Assembly: GCA_026419775.2 (NCBI GenBank)
Contig: JAOPGA020000481.1
Coordinates: 1 to 64,000, forward strand
DNA: 64,000 nucleotides
Direction of reading: 5' to 3'
Source of the DNA: Acrasis kona
Taxonomy: Eukaryota > Heterolobosea > Eutetramitea > Acrasida > Acrasidae
Part shown: positions 54,047-63,999 of the stretch, piece after piece
How positions within the stretch are numbered: position 1 is the stretch's first letter
Layout of the letters: every line of letters begins with the position of its first letter
Position numbers and translations under genes: made by a program
Notes under the pieces: generated by a model
The model's database searches: none
What the model saw: only the letters and a program-made list of their open reading frames with translations
Told to the model about the DNA's origin: nothing

Positions 54047-54949
54047 TTAATTAAGGTTAATGACGTTCGTCAAACAAATGTACAAGAATTGGTCAGGGTG
54101 TGAACAAGCATCTATCAACCAATCAAGCGGTGTCTCGAGAGATGGTTTGATTCCTTGAACAACAACATTAGTGCGTTCAACGTCCCGGTTCGGCTTCACT
54201 TTTTGTAGAAAGGATCCTAACGTCTCCGCTTTTACTTCTTCATCTGAAAGTGGCACCAACTCATTCTTTACTTCCTTATTCAATTCGTACACTATACGTA
54301 TGGGATGAAGTTTTAAAGTACCATCCGCTTTAAACTGCTCCTTTGTTTCGTCATAGTCGTTCAATTTATTATCCTTGATTGCTTCCCATAGTTTGGTTTG
54401 ATCATTCTTGGAAAGCATCATGATGGAGTTAACATTGTTGTATTGCAGGTACATTGCCTGGTTTGGTTATATCAGCAATTAGTATGAATGAAATTGTTAC
54501 CTCCTTGAGTGTGTTTAAATAAGTCCAAATTACATCGCTCTCTGATAGACATTTATATATCTTATCGGTTGGAAAGGCATTAAAATGAACTGTGATGGAC
54601 CAGGGCAGATTGTGACTAGTGTTGTGTACATCAAAGAGCACCCCAACAGGAAGGTTCCACTTTAGTACTTCCCCCTGACATTCAAACCATAGATCGCTTT
54701 TGTTGAAAGTAGAAACGTAGTCTACAAAATGATTCCGGACAGATTCGCCCAAAGTCGGTAGATAACTCTGTCTTGGTATCATTACCTAATACATTAGTTA
54801 ATCATTGTTTAATTAGAACTTACATAAAAAGGATATGGAGTTTGAAGCGAAGTGATCTCATGTGATGATATATTGATGAGCAAAGGTATTGCTCCCTTCC
54901 ATATCTGCCTTCTAACTTCGCTGTCGCGTATGATGTCTGTGTTCGTCAT
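54047..54949 (-). CDS. atg5: Autophagy protein ATG5
   Basis: Three exons, 54949-54824, 54785-54501 and 54457-54047 (introns 38 and 43 nt); 273 aa. Family features in order are RQIWKGAIPLLINI (first ubiquitin fold), the spliced PYPFYVMIPRQSYLP, the LPWSITVHF strand and the conjugation-site segment TLKEAMYLQY, whose Lys corresponds to the ATG12-acceptor Lys. Then come VNSIMMLSKNDQTKLW (helical part) and the second ubiquitin fold with GIKPSLETPLDWL and the closing DQFLYICL. It acts in the ATG12-ATG5-ATG16 complex that promotes ATG8 lipidation. Slightly shorter linkers than the yeast and mammalian proteins. Confidence 0.92.
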
Positions 54950-55100
54950 GGTCAACCTAAAAAAACATAAAAAACCTTCCAAGACAGATGAACCATAAAA
55001 ATACTAATACTATAATATGGATGAGTTGGAACACGTAAAGTAGAAGCAACGATCCAAAACGGAGAGACATCCATTAGAGAAGAGAATTTTTAAAGTAAAT

Positions 55101-56169
55101 TTATTGAGTGAACATGAACTCTGTTGCATCAACAATACTATTGCACACCTTTTTAGCAGGATGTTGGTTGTCATTCTCTCCGATTCTGAATATTCCCGTC
55201 CTGACTAAAATGCTGTGCCACAAGGGACCCGCAGCATTAGCACCTGCAATGTCACTCTTTGGATTATCTCCTACTGCACTACAATTGTTAATAAAAAGTC
55301 TTGTTTGGACTTACTAAATGCGGGAAAGTGCCTTGCTTTGATTCTCTAACATGCTTGTAGCGTACTTGTATGTGCTTTCAAATGGTTTGCCATACTGTGT
55401 GACTACAACTTCGTGATTATTGTACGACACCGATTTGTATAGTTCTTCTAAGCACTTGATGAAGGCACCAGAAGTAAAACGAGGGTGTATGTATTTTCCA
55501 CCATACACCAAATCAGGGTTGGCGTTGCAAAGTAAAATTTGTTTTTGGTTCGGTTGCCTCAAGATGCCGACACGTCCATCAGACAACATGACGTCCACAA
55601 GAACCTGTAGTGTGGATTGCCACTTATCTGGATTCTCCAAGATGAAGACAGCCTCTATTGGAATTTCATTAGAGGTGTCGAAGCTGGCAGAGGCATTGGG
55701 GTGGTGCCTGTGTGTATAGGGAGATAGATAAGCATGCTCATCAACATAGTCGTCGATAAATTCAAAGTTATTGAATCCGTAACTGTGAAGAGTTAATCAA
55801 ATTGGTTGTTACTTTCAAACCTTGTCATCAGACGAGAGATTTTATCTTTATTCCTTCCTATTACTAGAATACGCTTGTTACCGTACTCTGGTGCCAAATC
55901 TTTTATTGGTGTATGGGCTAACACAATGTGGTCCTCTGTAATGTCGAGGTTAAACAGATTAGACAATCTTTGAGATCGCTCTTTCTCAGTTTCACCACTA
56001 CCATTAGTCACCAAAAGATATGGGGCTTTTGCATTAATGATTCTGAGCAAACATTCCCTCGCACCATCAATTGGTTTTTCTTTGTTTGTTATCCTCAGCA
56101 TCCAAATATTACTTTACCGTCTAGAATAAGAACACCATCGATATCTAACACAACACCAAAGTCTTTCAT
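55101..56169 (-). CDS. HAD-superfamily (CECR5-like, class IIA) hydrolase
   Basis: Four exons, 56169-56118, 56079-55821, 55782-55315 and 55278-55101 (introns 36-38 nt); 318 aa. Motif I is LDIDGVLIL (nucleophile and acid Asp). Motif II is LLVTNG. The C2a-type cap is followed by motif III Lys and motif IV AVGDNPKSDIAGAN, with GDNP-x-SD binding Mg2+. All catalytic residues are present. This is the CECR5/HDHD5-type layout, often mitochondrial, though no transit peptide is seen here. The physiological substrate is unknown. Confidence 0.9.
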
Positions 56170-56347
56170 TATTAATTTCAATGACCGAGGCCAACTAGAA
56201 AAATTCGAGAGAACCCCATAAAACGGAAACCCTACATCAGAGTTTATTAAGAAATAAGGTAATGCAATAACTTATCTTAAAACAATTAAAATTTTGTTCT
56301 GCAATATTGTTTAAGCAATTATAAGTAGATTTAGTAAAATTTACAAT

Positions 56348-56429
56348 GGACGTATAGCTCAGCGGTTCGTTGTCATAGAGCAGGCGACTGCAGATCGTCA
56401 GGTCACCAGTTCAAACCTGGTTGCGTCCT
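56348..56429 (+). tRNA. tRNA-Cys (GCA) with a D-loop insertion
   Basis: The 82-nt gene folds as a cloverleaf. The acceptor stem is GGACGTA/TGCGTCC with discriminator T73, the cysteine identity base. The D stem is GCTC/GAGC. The anticodon stem is GGCGA/TCGTC with loop CTGCAGA (anticodon GCA at 56390-56392), and the T arm is ACCAG-TTCAAAC-CTGGT. The D loop is 17 nt rather than the usual 7-8: TCGTTGTCAT is inserted between AGCGGT and A21. Without it the gene is the normal 72 nt. A CTTTT stretch follows directly (Pol III terminator). Confidence 0.93.
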
Positions 56430-56481
56430 TTTAATGATTGTAAGCTCGTAAAATTCCACCTCTCTAGTTTTAGTCCAAGAC

Positions 56482-56640
56482 TGAATGTTGTTCCTCAGGG
56501 GTGGTGTTTCGCGATAACCGTTACACCCTCCACCCGGCAGAGAAGACAGCTGCTTGCTGCTCAATTTTCCAAAGCATTGGGTTCAAAACTTTAATGTTTG
56601 CTCCTCGTGAGTGGGATTACGCGAATACCGAATCTCCACA
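56482..56640 (+). repeat. Degenerate ~46-nt duplicated sequence after tRNA-Cys
   Basis: Segments near 56482-56530 and 56596-56640 resemble each other (gtt-ttcctc-gg-g-tggg, cgcga-taccg, ctccac). They are relatively GC-rich for an intergenic region. They follow the tRNA gene by about 55 and 165 nt. I could not fit a known RNA family. The rest of 56430-56848 shows nothing further. Confidence 0.3.
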
Positions 56641-56848
56641 CACATGTTAAAAGCAGGTGACATTGCCGTACTCGATTCCTTACTTTCTTCGATATTTCGA
56701 ATGATTGATCACATCGATACTTGTTATCGAAAAATAAGAGTAAGTTTATATCGACGCAGTTGGTTATAAATTGAATGAACCAGCGAAATTGAGCAAATTT
56801 GAGAAACTAAAATATAATAGCAACTAGCCACCTTCGTGCGATTAATGT

Positions 56849-58792
56849 TTATTGTAATACAAGTTCCACATCTGTTGTTTGTTTGTAGTTCTGGTAAACA
56901 GCCCCAGGGATTTCAAGCTTATTAAATACAGGGTGAAGGATCTTTGACACACAATTATCTATACTATTTGGAGGGGCTATTGTGTCTCGGGTGTTGTAGT
57001 CAACTATATATCCACAGACAATACAATTTAAAATTATCCCAAGTTCTGAGTAAGCATTACCTTTCAACTTTGTGTAACTAATATTGTAGTAGGATCCAAC
57101 ACATTTGCAAGGTTTGTTACCGAAATTAGCCACATTGATAAAATATGACTTGTTCTTACCGGACTTGTCATATTGTTTAATAAATTGAAGAAGAACGTCA
57201 AGTTCATTTAAAAAAAAACCTATGTTACTCCCTCCTTCGTATATGTAATCTGGATAGTTGATTACGACATCAAATTTACCGTATTTGAGACACATATCAT
57301 TGAGGTGAACAAGAAGATCATATTGAGAACTGAAAGAACATATTTCGACCTGATTTGTAGTTGTATGTTCGGACACAATCAACCGCAACTCAAAAAGGTT
57401 CTTGTTGCTATATTCGTCATAAGCCATCATGATCAATCGACATCCAGTATTCATTAACTTTTTACAAATATGAGATCCCAGCCTTGTAGATGCATCAATA
57501 ACTAGTACGTTTTTGCCCTTCAAATCACCACATTCTAAACATCGCTCGCTCTCCATCATATAGCATTCATAGCACAATGCATCATTCAGAGGACTCTTCA
57601 AGGCGGCGTGAAGATAATTGCTACCATAATGTTGCGTGTATTTGCCACAAAAGGAGCACATGGTTATGTTGAGCTGTAAAAGAATCTCAGCCCTATAATG
57701 TGAGGCATCCTTTAGTTCACACGTTACATTCAAAAGTGCTTTATGAAAACAAGTGTCCTGAGCTATTACATCTCGTTCTTGAGAAGATGAAAATAAATCA
57801 CTGGCTATGTCACCTAGGTGATCAAAAATCTCATCCTCACCTTGAATAGATTCCGTAACCTTTGTTATGGGAGAGAAAGGATCGTATAAGTGTACGAAAG
57901 GATGATCATAGTATCCTACATCGAACCCTCTCTTTTTGTATTTCTCTGTTCTAATTCTGTAGGAATAATTATCCTTCAGTTGCACGGGTAGGTAGTTTGT
58001 TCGATCATGTAGGCATCGAATGCTTTCTGTTGTACCATACACAGTTTCCCCATCGAATGCAAATCTACAGCTGTCGAGGTCGAACATGAAAAGTATGTTT
58101 TCGATACTTTTCGAGCGTCGAAGGATAAATTGAATATTTATTTGGTTTGGGGTTTGAATGACGATAGAGTTTTTGAAAACTTTAACTGTAAATGGATGTT
58201 TGGTTTTGTAATCATCGAGTTCTGTGAGTATTTTGTGAATTAGAAGGTTGTCGTCCTCATGTGCTTTGGTTGAGTAATCTGCAAGATAGACATCTACATC
58301 AGAATTTGTGTCAAAATTTGTTTGATCGTGTAGTAGAGAACGTAATACAAAACCTCCTGCGACTACAAATTTTCTTCTGTTTGTCTTGTTTTGTTCAAAT
58401 ATTTTGCGTATAAAAATTGCACCGATGTGATCATTTCCCAAATGTTTATAAAAGTTGACTTTGAACGTTTCTAGGTCTGCGGCTATATAAAGTTTCTTTT
58501 CATTTAAGGCCCTAATTCTCGGGTAAGAGTATAGTGCAATTAGCCTAGAGTCCATAGCTCTGGAACTGTCACTTTGATGATTGAGGTAGTGTGTACGAAT
58601 GCCCGAAATACTTTCAGAGCAAATCTCATTATACAGAGTATATGTGCTTCTGTTGCAGTATCTCCACACGTGTAAGACGCTTGTGGGTACGAAGTGCAGT
58701 ATTTGCATAATTATCTCTTCGGGTAGTTCATCCAAAATTTTGCTTGTTTTTTGTCTCTTGTGGGGTGGCTCTTCTGTCGTGATGTCGAACAT
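56849..58792 (-). CDS. F-box - nucleotidyltransferase-like - Rossmann (SDR-like) fusion protein
   Basis: 647 aa, intronless. A possible basic NLS (HKRQK, ~11-15) precedes an F-box (LDELPEEIIMQILHFVP, ~20-65). Residues ~140-290 match a polymerase-beta-like nucleotidyltransferase: AGGFVLRSLL then NSDVDVYL (metal-binding Asp pair), with a later FDLDSCRFAFDG strand. Residues ~380-440 hold Cys pairs (CSFCGKY, CYECY, CLECGD), a likely zinc cluster. From ~440 a Rossmann segment (GKNVLVIDASTRLGSHIC) ends in YTKLK, matching YxxxK of SDR enzymes, but the TGxxxGxG motif is degraded. Similar F-box/nucleotidyltransferase proteins occur in large DNA viruses and amoebae (from memory, not checked). Function unknown. 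Confidence 0.7.
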   Translation of the reverse strand: MFDITTEEPPHKRQKTSKILDELPEEIIMQILHFVPTSVLHVWRYCNRSTYTLYNEICSESISGIRTHYLNHQSDSSRAMDSRLIALYSYPRIRALNEKKLYIAADLETFKVNFYKHLGNDHIGAIFIRKIFEQNKTNRRKFVVAGGFVLRSLLHDQTNFDTNSDVDVYLADYSTKAHEDDNLLIHKILTELDDYKTKHPFTVKVFKNSIVIQTPNQINIQFILRRSKSIENILFMFDLDSCRFAFDGETVYGTTESIRCLHDRTNYLPVQLKDNYSYRIRTEKYKKRGFDVGYYDHPFVHLYDPFSPITKVTESIQGEDEIFDHLGDIASDLFSSSQERDVIAQDTCFHKALLNVTCELKDASHYRAEILLQLNITMCSFCGKYTQHYGSNYLHAALKSPLNDALCYECYMMESERCLECGDLKGKNVLVIDASTRLGSHICKKLMNTGCRLIMMAYDEYSNKNLFELRLIVSEHTTTNQVEICSFSSQYDLLVHLNDMCLKYGKFDVVINYPDYIYEGGSNIGFFLNELDVLLQFIKQYDKSGKNKSYFINVANFGNKPCKCVGSYYNISYTKLKGNAYSELGIILNCIVCGYIVDYNTRDTIAPPNSIDNCVSKILHPVFNKLEIPGAVYQNYKQTTDVELVLQ

Positions 58793-59084
58793 CTTTTCTA
58801 ACCGGAGAAAAAAACTTTAATTTCCAAACCAATCAAGAAGAGGAGAGTACAGTCCACAATAAATGCACGTAATTTTAAAAGACAAATTTATCATTAAGGT
58901 GGGGGTTTCAGATAACATAAAGCCTTCTAAAATGAAAATAGAAGCTGAAAATTTCCGTAGATCAGTTTACAAAACAAGTTGAATGGTTTATTTAGCGTAG
59001 TACAAAGAATTCATTCTTCTTGCCATAATGTGCTTCCATAGCCCATGTCCAATAAATGTGTTTTTCATTCTAAACTTGTATAAT

Positions 59085-59134
59085 AATTTGTATCATATCT
59101 GTCCGAATTAATTTGTATCATATCTGTCCGAATT
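59085..59134 (+). repeat. Two tandem copies of a 25-bp unit
   Basis: The unit aatttgtatcatatctgtcc plus gaatt is repeated twice without change, then begins a third time (aatttgg) and runs into the 76-bp repeats. Confidence 0.85.
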
Positions 59135-59139
59135 AATTT

Positions 59140-59470
59140 GGCATAGGCTTCGCACTCCTCGACAAAATCCACAGGCTAAAAGTGTTGTTCGCCAGGCATG
59201 ATGGGTTGAAATTTAGGCATAGGCTTTGCACATGTTCGCAAATTGTACAGGCTAAAAGTGATGCTCACTAGGCAGGCTAAAGGTGTTGTTCACTAGGCAT
59301 GATGGGTTGAAATTTTGGCATAGGCTTCGCACTTGTTCGCAAATTGTACAGGATAAAGGTGTTGTTCTCCAGGCATGATAGGTTGAAATTTTGGCATAGG
59401 CTTTGCTTTTTCTAGTAATTTTATAAGTCAAAGGATTGCATGTGCCCAAAAAAAATTGGCATAGATTTCC
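59140..59470 (+). repeat. About four tandem copies of a 76-bp unit
   Basis: Copies start at 59140, 59216, 59317 and 59393 with ggcataggctt. Spacing is 76, 101 and 76 bp; the long one contains a local duplication of about 25 bp (aggctaaaagtg-atgctcactaggc). Units share gttcgcaaattgtacagg and ccaggcatgatgggttgaaa. Mutual divergence increases toward the right end. The array lies just upstream of the JmjC-like gene and could be subterminal repeats of a mobile element. Confidence 0.8.
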
Positions 59471-59892
59471 CCATAATGTGAAGGTTTTGGTGAGCAGGTT
59501 AAAAATAGGAAACCATGAATTGTTAGTTGGAGTTCTAATGGTTCTAGCCACCAGGCATCCATTTTATTGAATATTGACAAATGATAAAGAGTTGAATGAC
59601 AACACTGTTCCTCCTCTTTCACTGCAGCCACAGCAAATACACATTACCAACCACAGATTCAGAGGAGAAAATTTTGTGAGCCTATACAATCTAAACCAAA
59701 CTGTACAGTAAACAACAGGCAAAGAGGTCCTTATTCTTAAGAAGTTAGTTACTATGTATACTTCTCATATGTAACTTACTGTTCATTTCACACATGATCT
59801 AATTTTTGAAAAGTTTTCGGTTGACAAAATTAAAATTACAAAACACACAAAACCTAAAATTCATTGAACACCTCTGCTACTAAATCCATACT

Positions 59893-62052
59893 ATGAACAG
59901 CCAAAAGAATGACCAATCTACATCAAACACCTATGAGAATAGATTCAAAATGTTAAAGCAATACAAATTGGAGCTTCAGAATAATGAATGGACTAAATCC
60001 AATTTGATTAAGCTTGGATTGGTTGAGATGTCTGCAATGGACTATAAATTGTTCACTAAGAAATACTTTGAGGACAACATTTATTCATGCTCTGCTGGGG
60101 CTATTGTTGTCAAAAATGTAGACATTGACATAATGGAGGAGAAAAAAATAGAAGCAAATTTTTTCAATACCTTTAATACTGACAACATTGTATTCCCTGA
60201 ACATTTAACAGAGGTGCGAGTAGATTTGAAATCTCCAAATTCCAAATCAAAAAATCTGCAAAATTCAGATTATAAAGACATGACAGAGAATGCCATAAGA
60301 GAATGCTGGAAACGCGGTGAGAGTGTGTATGTGTTTGATCACCCACTTAGTAAAGAAGATAATCAACTTATTTCGTATTTGAAATATTGGTTACAGCCAT
60401 CAAGTACAAGTAATGTTTTAAACAGAGTGCTGGGTGGTTTGGACACATGTATGACATACCATGGACCTCGTGATACTTTTACATCTGCACACATTGACCA
60501 AGGAGGAGTTGGTGTTAATGTTTCCGTACATGATGAAAATGGCAATATGATCAGTATTTGGCTAATGGTACCACAACGTTATATTCTGAAATTTGCATTA
60601 TTTGTTCAAAAGGAATATAATATAAGTATTTTTGCCAAGGACATTATTATTCCATTAAATGTAATTGCCCATGCTATTGCTGATCAAAGCATTCAAGTAT
60701 ACTTTACAGAACAGAGGAAATGGACTATGGTGGTGTTGACACCATTGACATTCCATCAGGTTGTAAATGTTCAAGTAAAGGGTAGTGCAGGTTCAATAAT
60801 GTCCAAGTTAGCATGGAACTTTTATGATTTCACATGTATTAAGCACTCTAGGGAACAGGCGCACATTGTGCATACTTTAGCATCGAATTGTGCTTCTGCA
60901 TATGATGTGTACAATTACAAAGAGGCTGTATACATGGACATGTGTAGTCATATTGAAAATTGGAACAAGTTCCGTACTGCTCAAGCAGCAAGTGATACTG
61001 CATATTTACAATTGATGTTGAAAAAATTAACAACATATGCAAGTGAAGTTTGTGATTATGTCAAAGTGGAGATGGATGCATTTTGTATGAAGTATCCTGA
61101 TGGGAAAGATATTGATATAATTGACCCAGAATACAAACCCATTGACTGTAATTGTAAAATCTGCAAAGAGCATGTTTTTGATGTGCATTTACACTGTCCT
61201 GTGTGTAGATGTGAAAACAAACATTTACTTGTACCATGTACAATATGCATCAAGTGCTCAATTAATTACAAGTTGTGTGAACATAACTTAGTGCTTTCAG
61301 CTGTGTTTACAAATAAAGTTGTAATAGAGAGTGATGAAAAGTGCGCAAAAGTAATAAAAGACATCCACACAATACTTGAAAGAAGAGGTATTGACACAAA
61401 TTCTACAATGTCAATTGAAGATGCCTCAGCATCAACATCATGTTCAACAGTTACTAGTTCTCCACCAACATGCTCTGTGCCAAGTCAGGTAGTTGACGTT
61501 CCACCATCTGTCTCTGTAGCCAGTTCAAAAAGCTTGAAGTTTTTAGTACTGTTTTGCAATTATTATATTCAACTACCAATGGCAACAGAGCTGAAACTAA
61601 CTCAATTGCTAAAACTAAATACCACAATTGCTTGTTATTGGGATGCTGCTAAAAAATATTACCATATACCATTTGAGCAGTCAGATAAATTTTGGTTAGA
61701 AACAAAAGAATATCTGCAGATCACAATATGTGATGACAGTGTAGAGGTATTGCAATGTGTCAAAACGATGTTGGAATATCGTGCCCACCAAAGAACAAGC
61801 ATAGAGCACTTAGATGGTAATACTGAGGAAAAATTACAGAACAAGCCAGAGCTGTATGAACAACTTTTAAGTGTTGTAACAGAACAAAAAAGAGTGGAGG
61901 TGAACTCTAATATCAAATCAAAAACAGTGGTTTGGAATTATGAGATCACCAAAAGCTCTGTTCACATTTTCCGATGCCAATTCCCTGGCAATAATACAAG
62001 GAAAAAAAAGTATACCAACACAACTAAAGGTAAAAAGCACAAAGCACAATAG
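59893..62052 (+). CDS. JmjC-like dioxygenase-domain protein with zinc cluster
   Basis: 719 aa, intronless. Residues ~135-330 have a JmjC-like double-stranded beta-helix pattern. FTSAHIDQGG supplies HxD iron ligands, followed by the IWLMVPQRY strand, then PLTFHQVVNV (third His) and SKLAWNFYDF near the end, as in JmjC histone demethylases. Residues ~410-465 hold CNCKIC, CPVCRCENKHLLVPCTIC and CSINYKLCEH, a Cys/His zinc cluster. Then a Ser/Thr/Pro-rich linker, an unknown ~150-residue domain and a basic tail (TRKKKY, KGKKHK). Codon use is A/T-rich relative to neighbours. It converges on the SAP/Ulp1-like gene 234 nt away. A chromatin role, or a mobile-element accessory, is inferred. Confidence 0.65.
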   Translation: MNSQKNDQSTSNTYENRFKMLKQYKLELQNNEWTKSNLIKLGLVEMSAMDYKLFTKKYFEDNIYSCSAGAIVVKNVDIDIMEEKKIEANFFNTFNTDNIVFPEHLTEVRVDLKSPNSKSKNLQNSDYKDMTENAIRECWKRGESVYVFDHPLSKEDNQLISYLKYWLQPSSTSNVLNRVLGGLDTCMTYHGPRDTFTSAHIDQGGVGVNVSVHDENGNMISIWLMVPQRYILKFALFVQKEYNISIFAKDIIIPLNVIAHAIADQSIQVYFTEQRKWTMVVLTPLTFHQVVNVQVKGSAGSIMSKLAWNFYDFTCIKHSREQAHIVHTLASNCASAYDVYNYKEAVYMDMCSHIENWNKFRTAQAASDTAYLQLMLKKLTTYASEVCDYVKVEMDAFCMKYPDGKDIDIIDPEYKPIDCNCKICKEHVFDVHLHCPVCRCENKHLLVPCTICIKCSINYKLCEHNLVLSAVFTNKVVIESDEKCAKVIKDIHTILERRGIDTNSTMSIEDASASTSCSTVTSSPPTCSVPSQVVDVPPSVSVASSKSLKFLVLFCNYYIQLPMATELKLTQLLKLNTTIACYWDAAKKYYHIPFEQSDKFWLETKEYLQITICDDSVEVLQCVKTMLEYRAHQRTSIEHLDGNTEEKLQNKPELYEQLLSVVTEQKRVEVNSNIKSKTVVWNYEITKSSVHIFRCQFPGNNTRKKKYTNTTKGKKHKAQ

Positions 62053-62286
62053 TTACACACACAAACTGCTTCTGTAATTACATAGCAAAATGTATGTTAA
62101 TAAAGTTGATTGTTTGAAAAATGAGTGAACAATTGTCTTAATGGGAATTTACAAAGGTATTCTACATTATAGACATCCTTTGCTGATATTACATTGTCAC
62201 TTCCAAGAGCTTTATTAGATGTACATACATAATATACTACTACTGATTTAATGCCTTGTTGATTTCTTTTATCTTATAGATTTTGT

Positions 62287-63999
62287 TTAAAGAGATAACT
62301 TTTTCTCTACAGTAATGTCATTCATATCTTCATCAACACCAGCACAGTATAGCTGATCCTCTAGCCATCGCTCATCTCGATTGGTAAATACAGCTTCAAG
62401 AAGTTGATTTCCACCAATTACAAGTTTTGTAGATTTCCGATCTTTTGGAGCTATGTAGTCATATTCATCATCATAGTTATGATAGTTTTCCATGTCACTA
62501 TCATAATTGAATTCATATGCTGATAACTTCATTTTTCTTTGGTCATTGTCAATAATAAATTCTTGGATAGTTGGTACTTTTAGCAACAACTTATGTGGAG
62601 CATCATGAAACAAAAAGGTTTCAATTTCAGCAATATACTTCTCTGGAGGGTTGTCAATTAAAGAGTTTTGTAAGAAACTACAAAAGCTAGCTTGACTTGG
62701 GTGTGAATGATTTGAAAAGTATATAGGAAGTAATGATAGATAATTTGACACATGGTAGCCACAAGTTACAACATCATATTGGACCTTAAAATCAAGACAG
62801 AATATAGTGCAATCATATGGGGCTTGAGCTTTCAAAGTTTGATACATTATACATTTATCATTTCCTCCAAATGGATCAAAATATATGCCAGTAAACTGAT
62901 TATTTATCTTTGCCCCTGTAAAACATAAATAATGACCATGATATAATAGCACCAAACAATTCCATAACATTGGATCATCATCAAACGCAAATGGTGACTT
63001 CAGCTCGTCCCACACTAATTTAGCATCCGCTATTGAAATCTCTTCAGTTTTATTCCACTCTATAACTTTCACTTTATCTCTATGCTCTTGATTACGTAAG
63101 GTATAAGATAATAAAACATGATCTATAGCAAGACAAACAACCTTATTTTCATTTGATGGACACAAGGAATTGCTGCACTTTTCAACATCAATAATATTAG
63201 TTTCAGTAAGTTGATCTCTTATTTCTGGAATGAACTCATCTATTGGTTTGTAAGGTTGGCCTAATGAATACTTTAAAGAGGGGCAGGATGAGGAAAGATC
63301 AGATGAACTGTTACTGGACCTTTGTTTCTTGCTAGGATTTCCTTCAGTAGTTGACTTCCGTTTGCCAAGTATAGAAGAATGTTCTAGAGTGATATTATTA
63401 TCTTTTGCATTACTAGGTTTGTAATCGTCATCATCAGGTTCATTAACGGAGTCATGGATCAGCTCATGTTCATCTGATAATAAAGAACTAGAGCTAGACA
63501 CTACAGAGTCAGAATCTGAAACATACCCATCTTGAAATCTAGGTGGTAGTTGTCTTTTTCTTGTAGAACTTCTTAATGTTGGTGTGAGAACTGGTGTGGT
63601 TGTAGGTATTGATGAAAGAATTATTGTAGTTGCAGGTGCAACTGGTGTAGTTGTAAGTGACAATGAGGGAATTACTGTAGTTGTTGGTGCTAGTGTAGGA
63701 TTAAGTACTGTTGAAGATAGATCTGTAGAAACAATTTTTGGTATATTCATTTGACTGTACTTTTCCCATATCCTTGTAAGTAAGTCGATTTTGTTTCCGC
63801 TTTTCTTTATTTGAAGATCTTTTGCTTCGTTAATCAAATCATTTTTTTGAAACTTGGTATTTCTACTACTATTGACTGATGAAGGTGTTTCTCCTTTACT
63901 ATACTCCTTTTGAAGAAGAGATTTGTAACTACTGGCCAACTGGCATTTTGTTTGTTCATTTTGACTTTCAACTTCTTTGTCACCTTTATAAAACGCACC
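62287..63999 (-). CDS. SAP-domain plus Ulp1/C48-like cysteine protease (5' end beyond window)
   Basis: At least 571 residues; the frame is still open at the right edge, so the start lies outside. A SAP-like helix-turn-helix (LINEAKDLQIKKSGNKIDLLTRIWEKY) lies near the visible N-terminus. A Thr/Pro/Ser/Val-rich linker follows, then acidic and basic disordered parts (DEPDDDDY, KSTTEGNPSKKQR). The protease domain shows the Ulp1 order His (YHGHYLCF), Asp (YFDPFGG), Gln (KVQYDV) and Cys (TCGYHV). Ulp1-like proteases cleave SUMO-type conjugates or viral/transposon polyproteins. Versions with a terse core are frequent in large DNA transposons. An acidic C-terminal tail follows. The DNA-binding SAP would localise it to chromatin. 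Confidence 0.75.
   Translation of the reverse strand, partial: GAFYKGDKEVESQNEQTKCQLASSYKSLLQKEYSKGETPSSVNSSRNTKFQKNDLINEAKDLQIKKSGNKIDLLTRIWEKYSQMNIPKIVSTDLSSTVLNPTLAPTTTVIPSLSLTTTPVAPATTIILSSIPTTTPVLTPTLRSSTRKRQLPPRFQDGYVSDSDSVVSSSSSLLSDEHELIHDSVNEPDDDDYKPSNAKDNNITLEHSSILGKRKSTTEGNPSKKQRSSNSSSDLSSSCPSLKYSLGQPYKPIDEFIPEIRDQLTETNIIDVEKCSNSLCPSNENKVVCLAIDHVLLSYTLRNQEHRDKVKVIEWNKTEEISIADAKLVWDELKSPFAFDDDPMLWNCLVLLYHGHYLCFTGAKINNQFTGIYFDPFGGNDKCIMYQTLKAQAPYDCTIFCLDFKVQYDVVTCGYHVSNYLSLLPIYFSNHSHPSQASFCSFLQNSLIDNPPEKYIAEIETFLFHDAPHKLLLKVPTIQEFIIDNDQRKMKLSAYEFNYDSDMENYHNYDDEYDYIAPKDRKSTKLVIGGNQLLEAVFTNRDERWLEDQLYCAGVDEDMNDITVEKKLSL

Larger units (their letters stand above)
58793..59892. other. 1.1 kb intergenic region containing tandem repeats
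   Basis: No coding sequence is supported. It contains a 25-bp doublet (59085-59134) followed by about four copies of a 76-bp unit (59140-59470), and a T-rich run toward 59893. Minus-strand open frames here fall inside repeats and are not credible. Confidence 0.5.

Noticed and set aside
56430-56848. Possible structured RNA after tRNA-Cys
   Set aside because: GC-richer duplicated segments exist, but no 5S, U6, SRP or snoRNA signature could be matched by eye.
59252-59631. Minus-strand frames in the tandem repeats
   Set aside because: The repetitive peptide arises from the 76-bp repeats; no start or domain.
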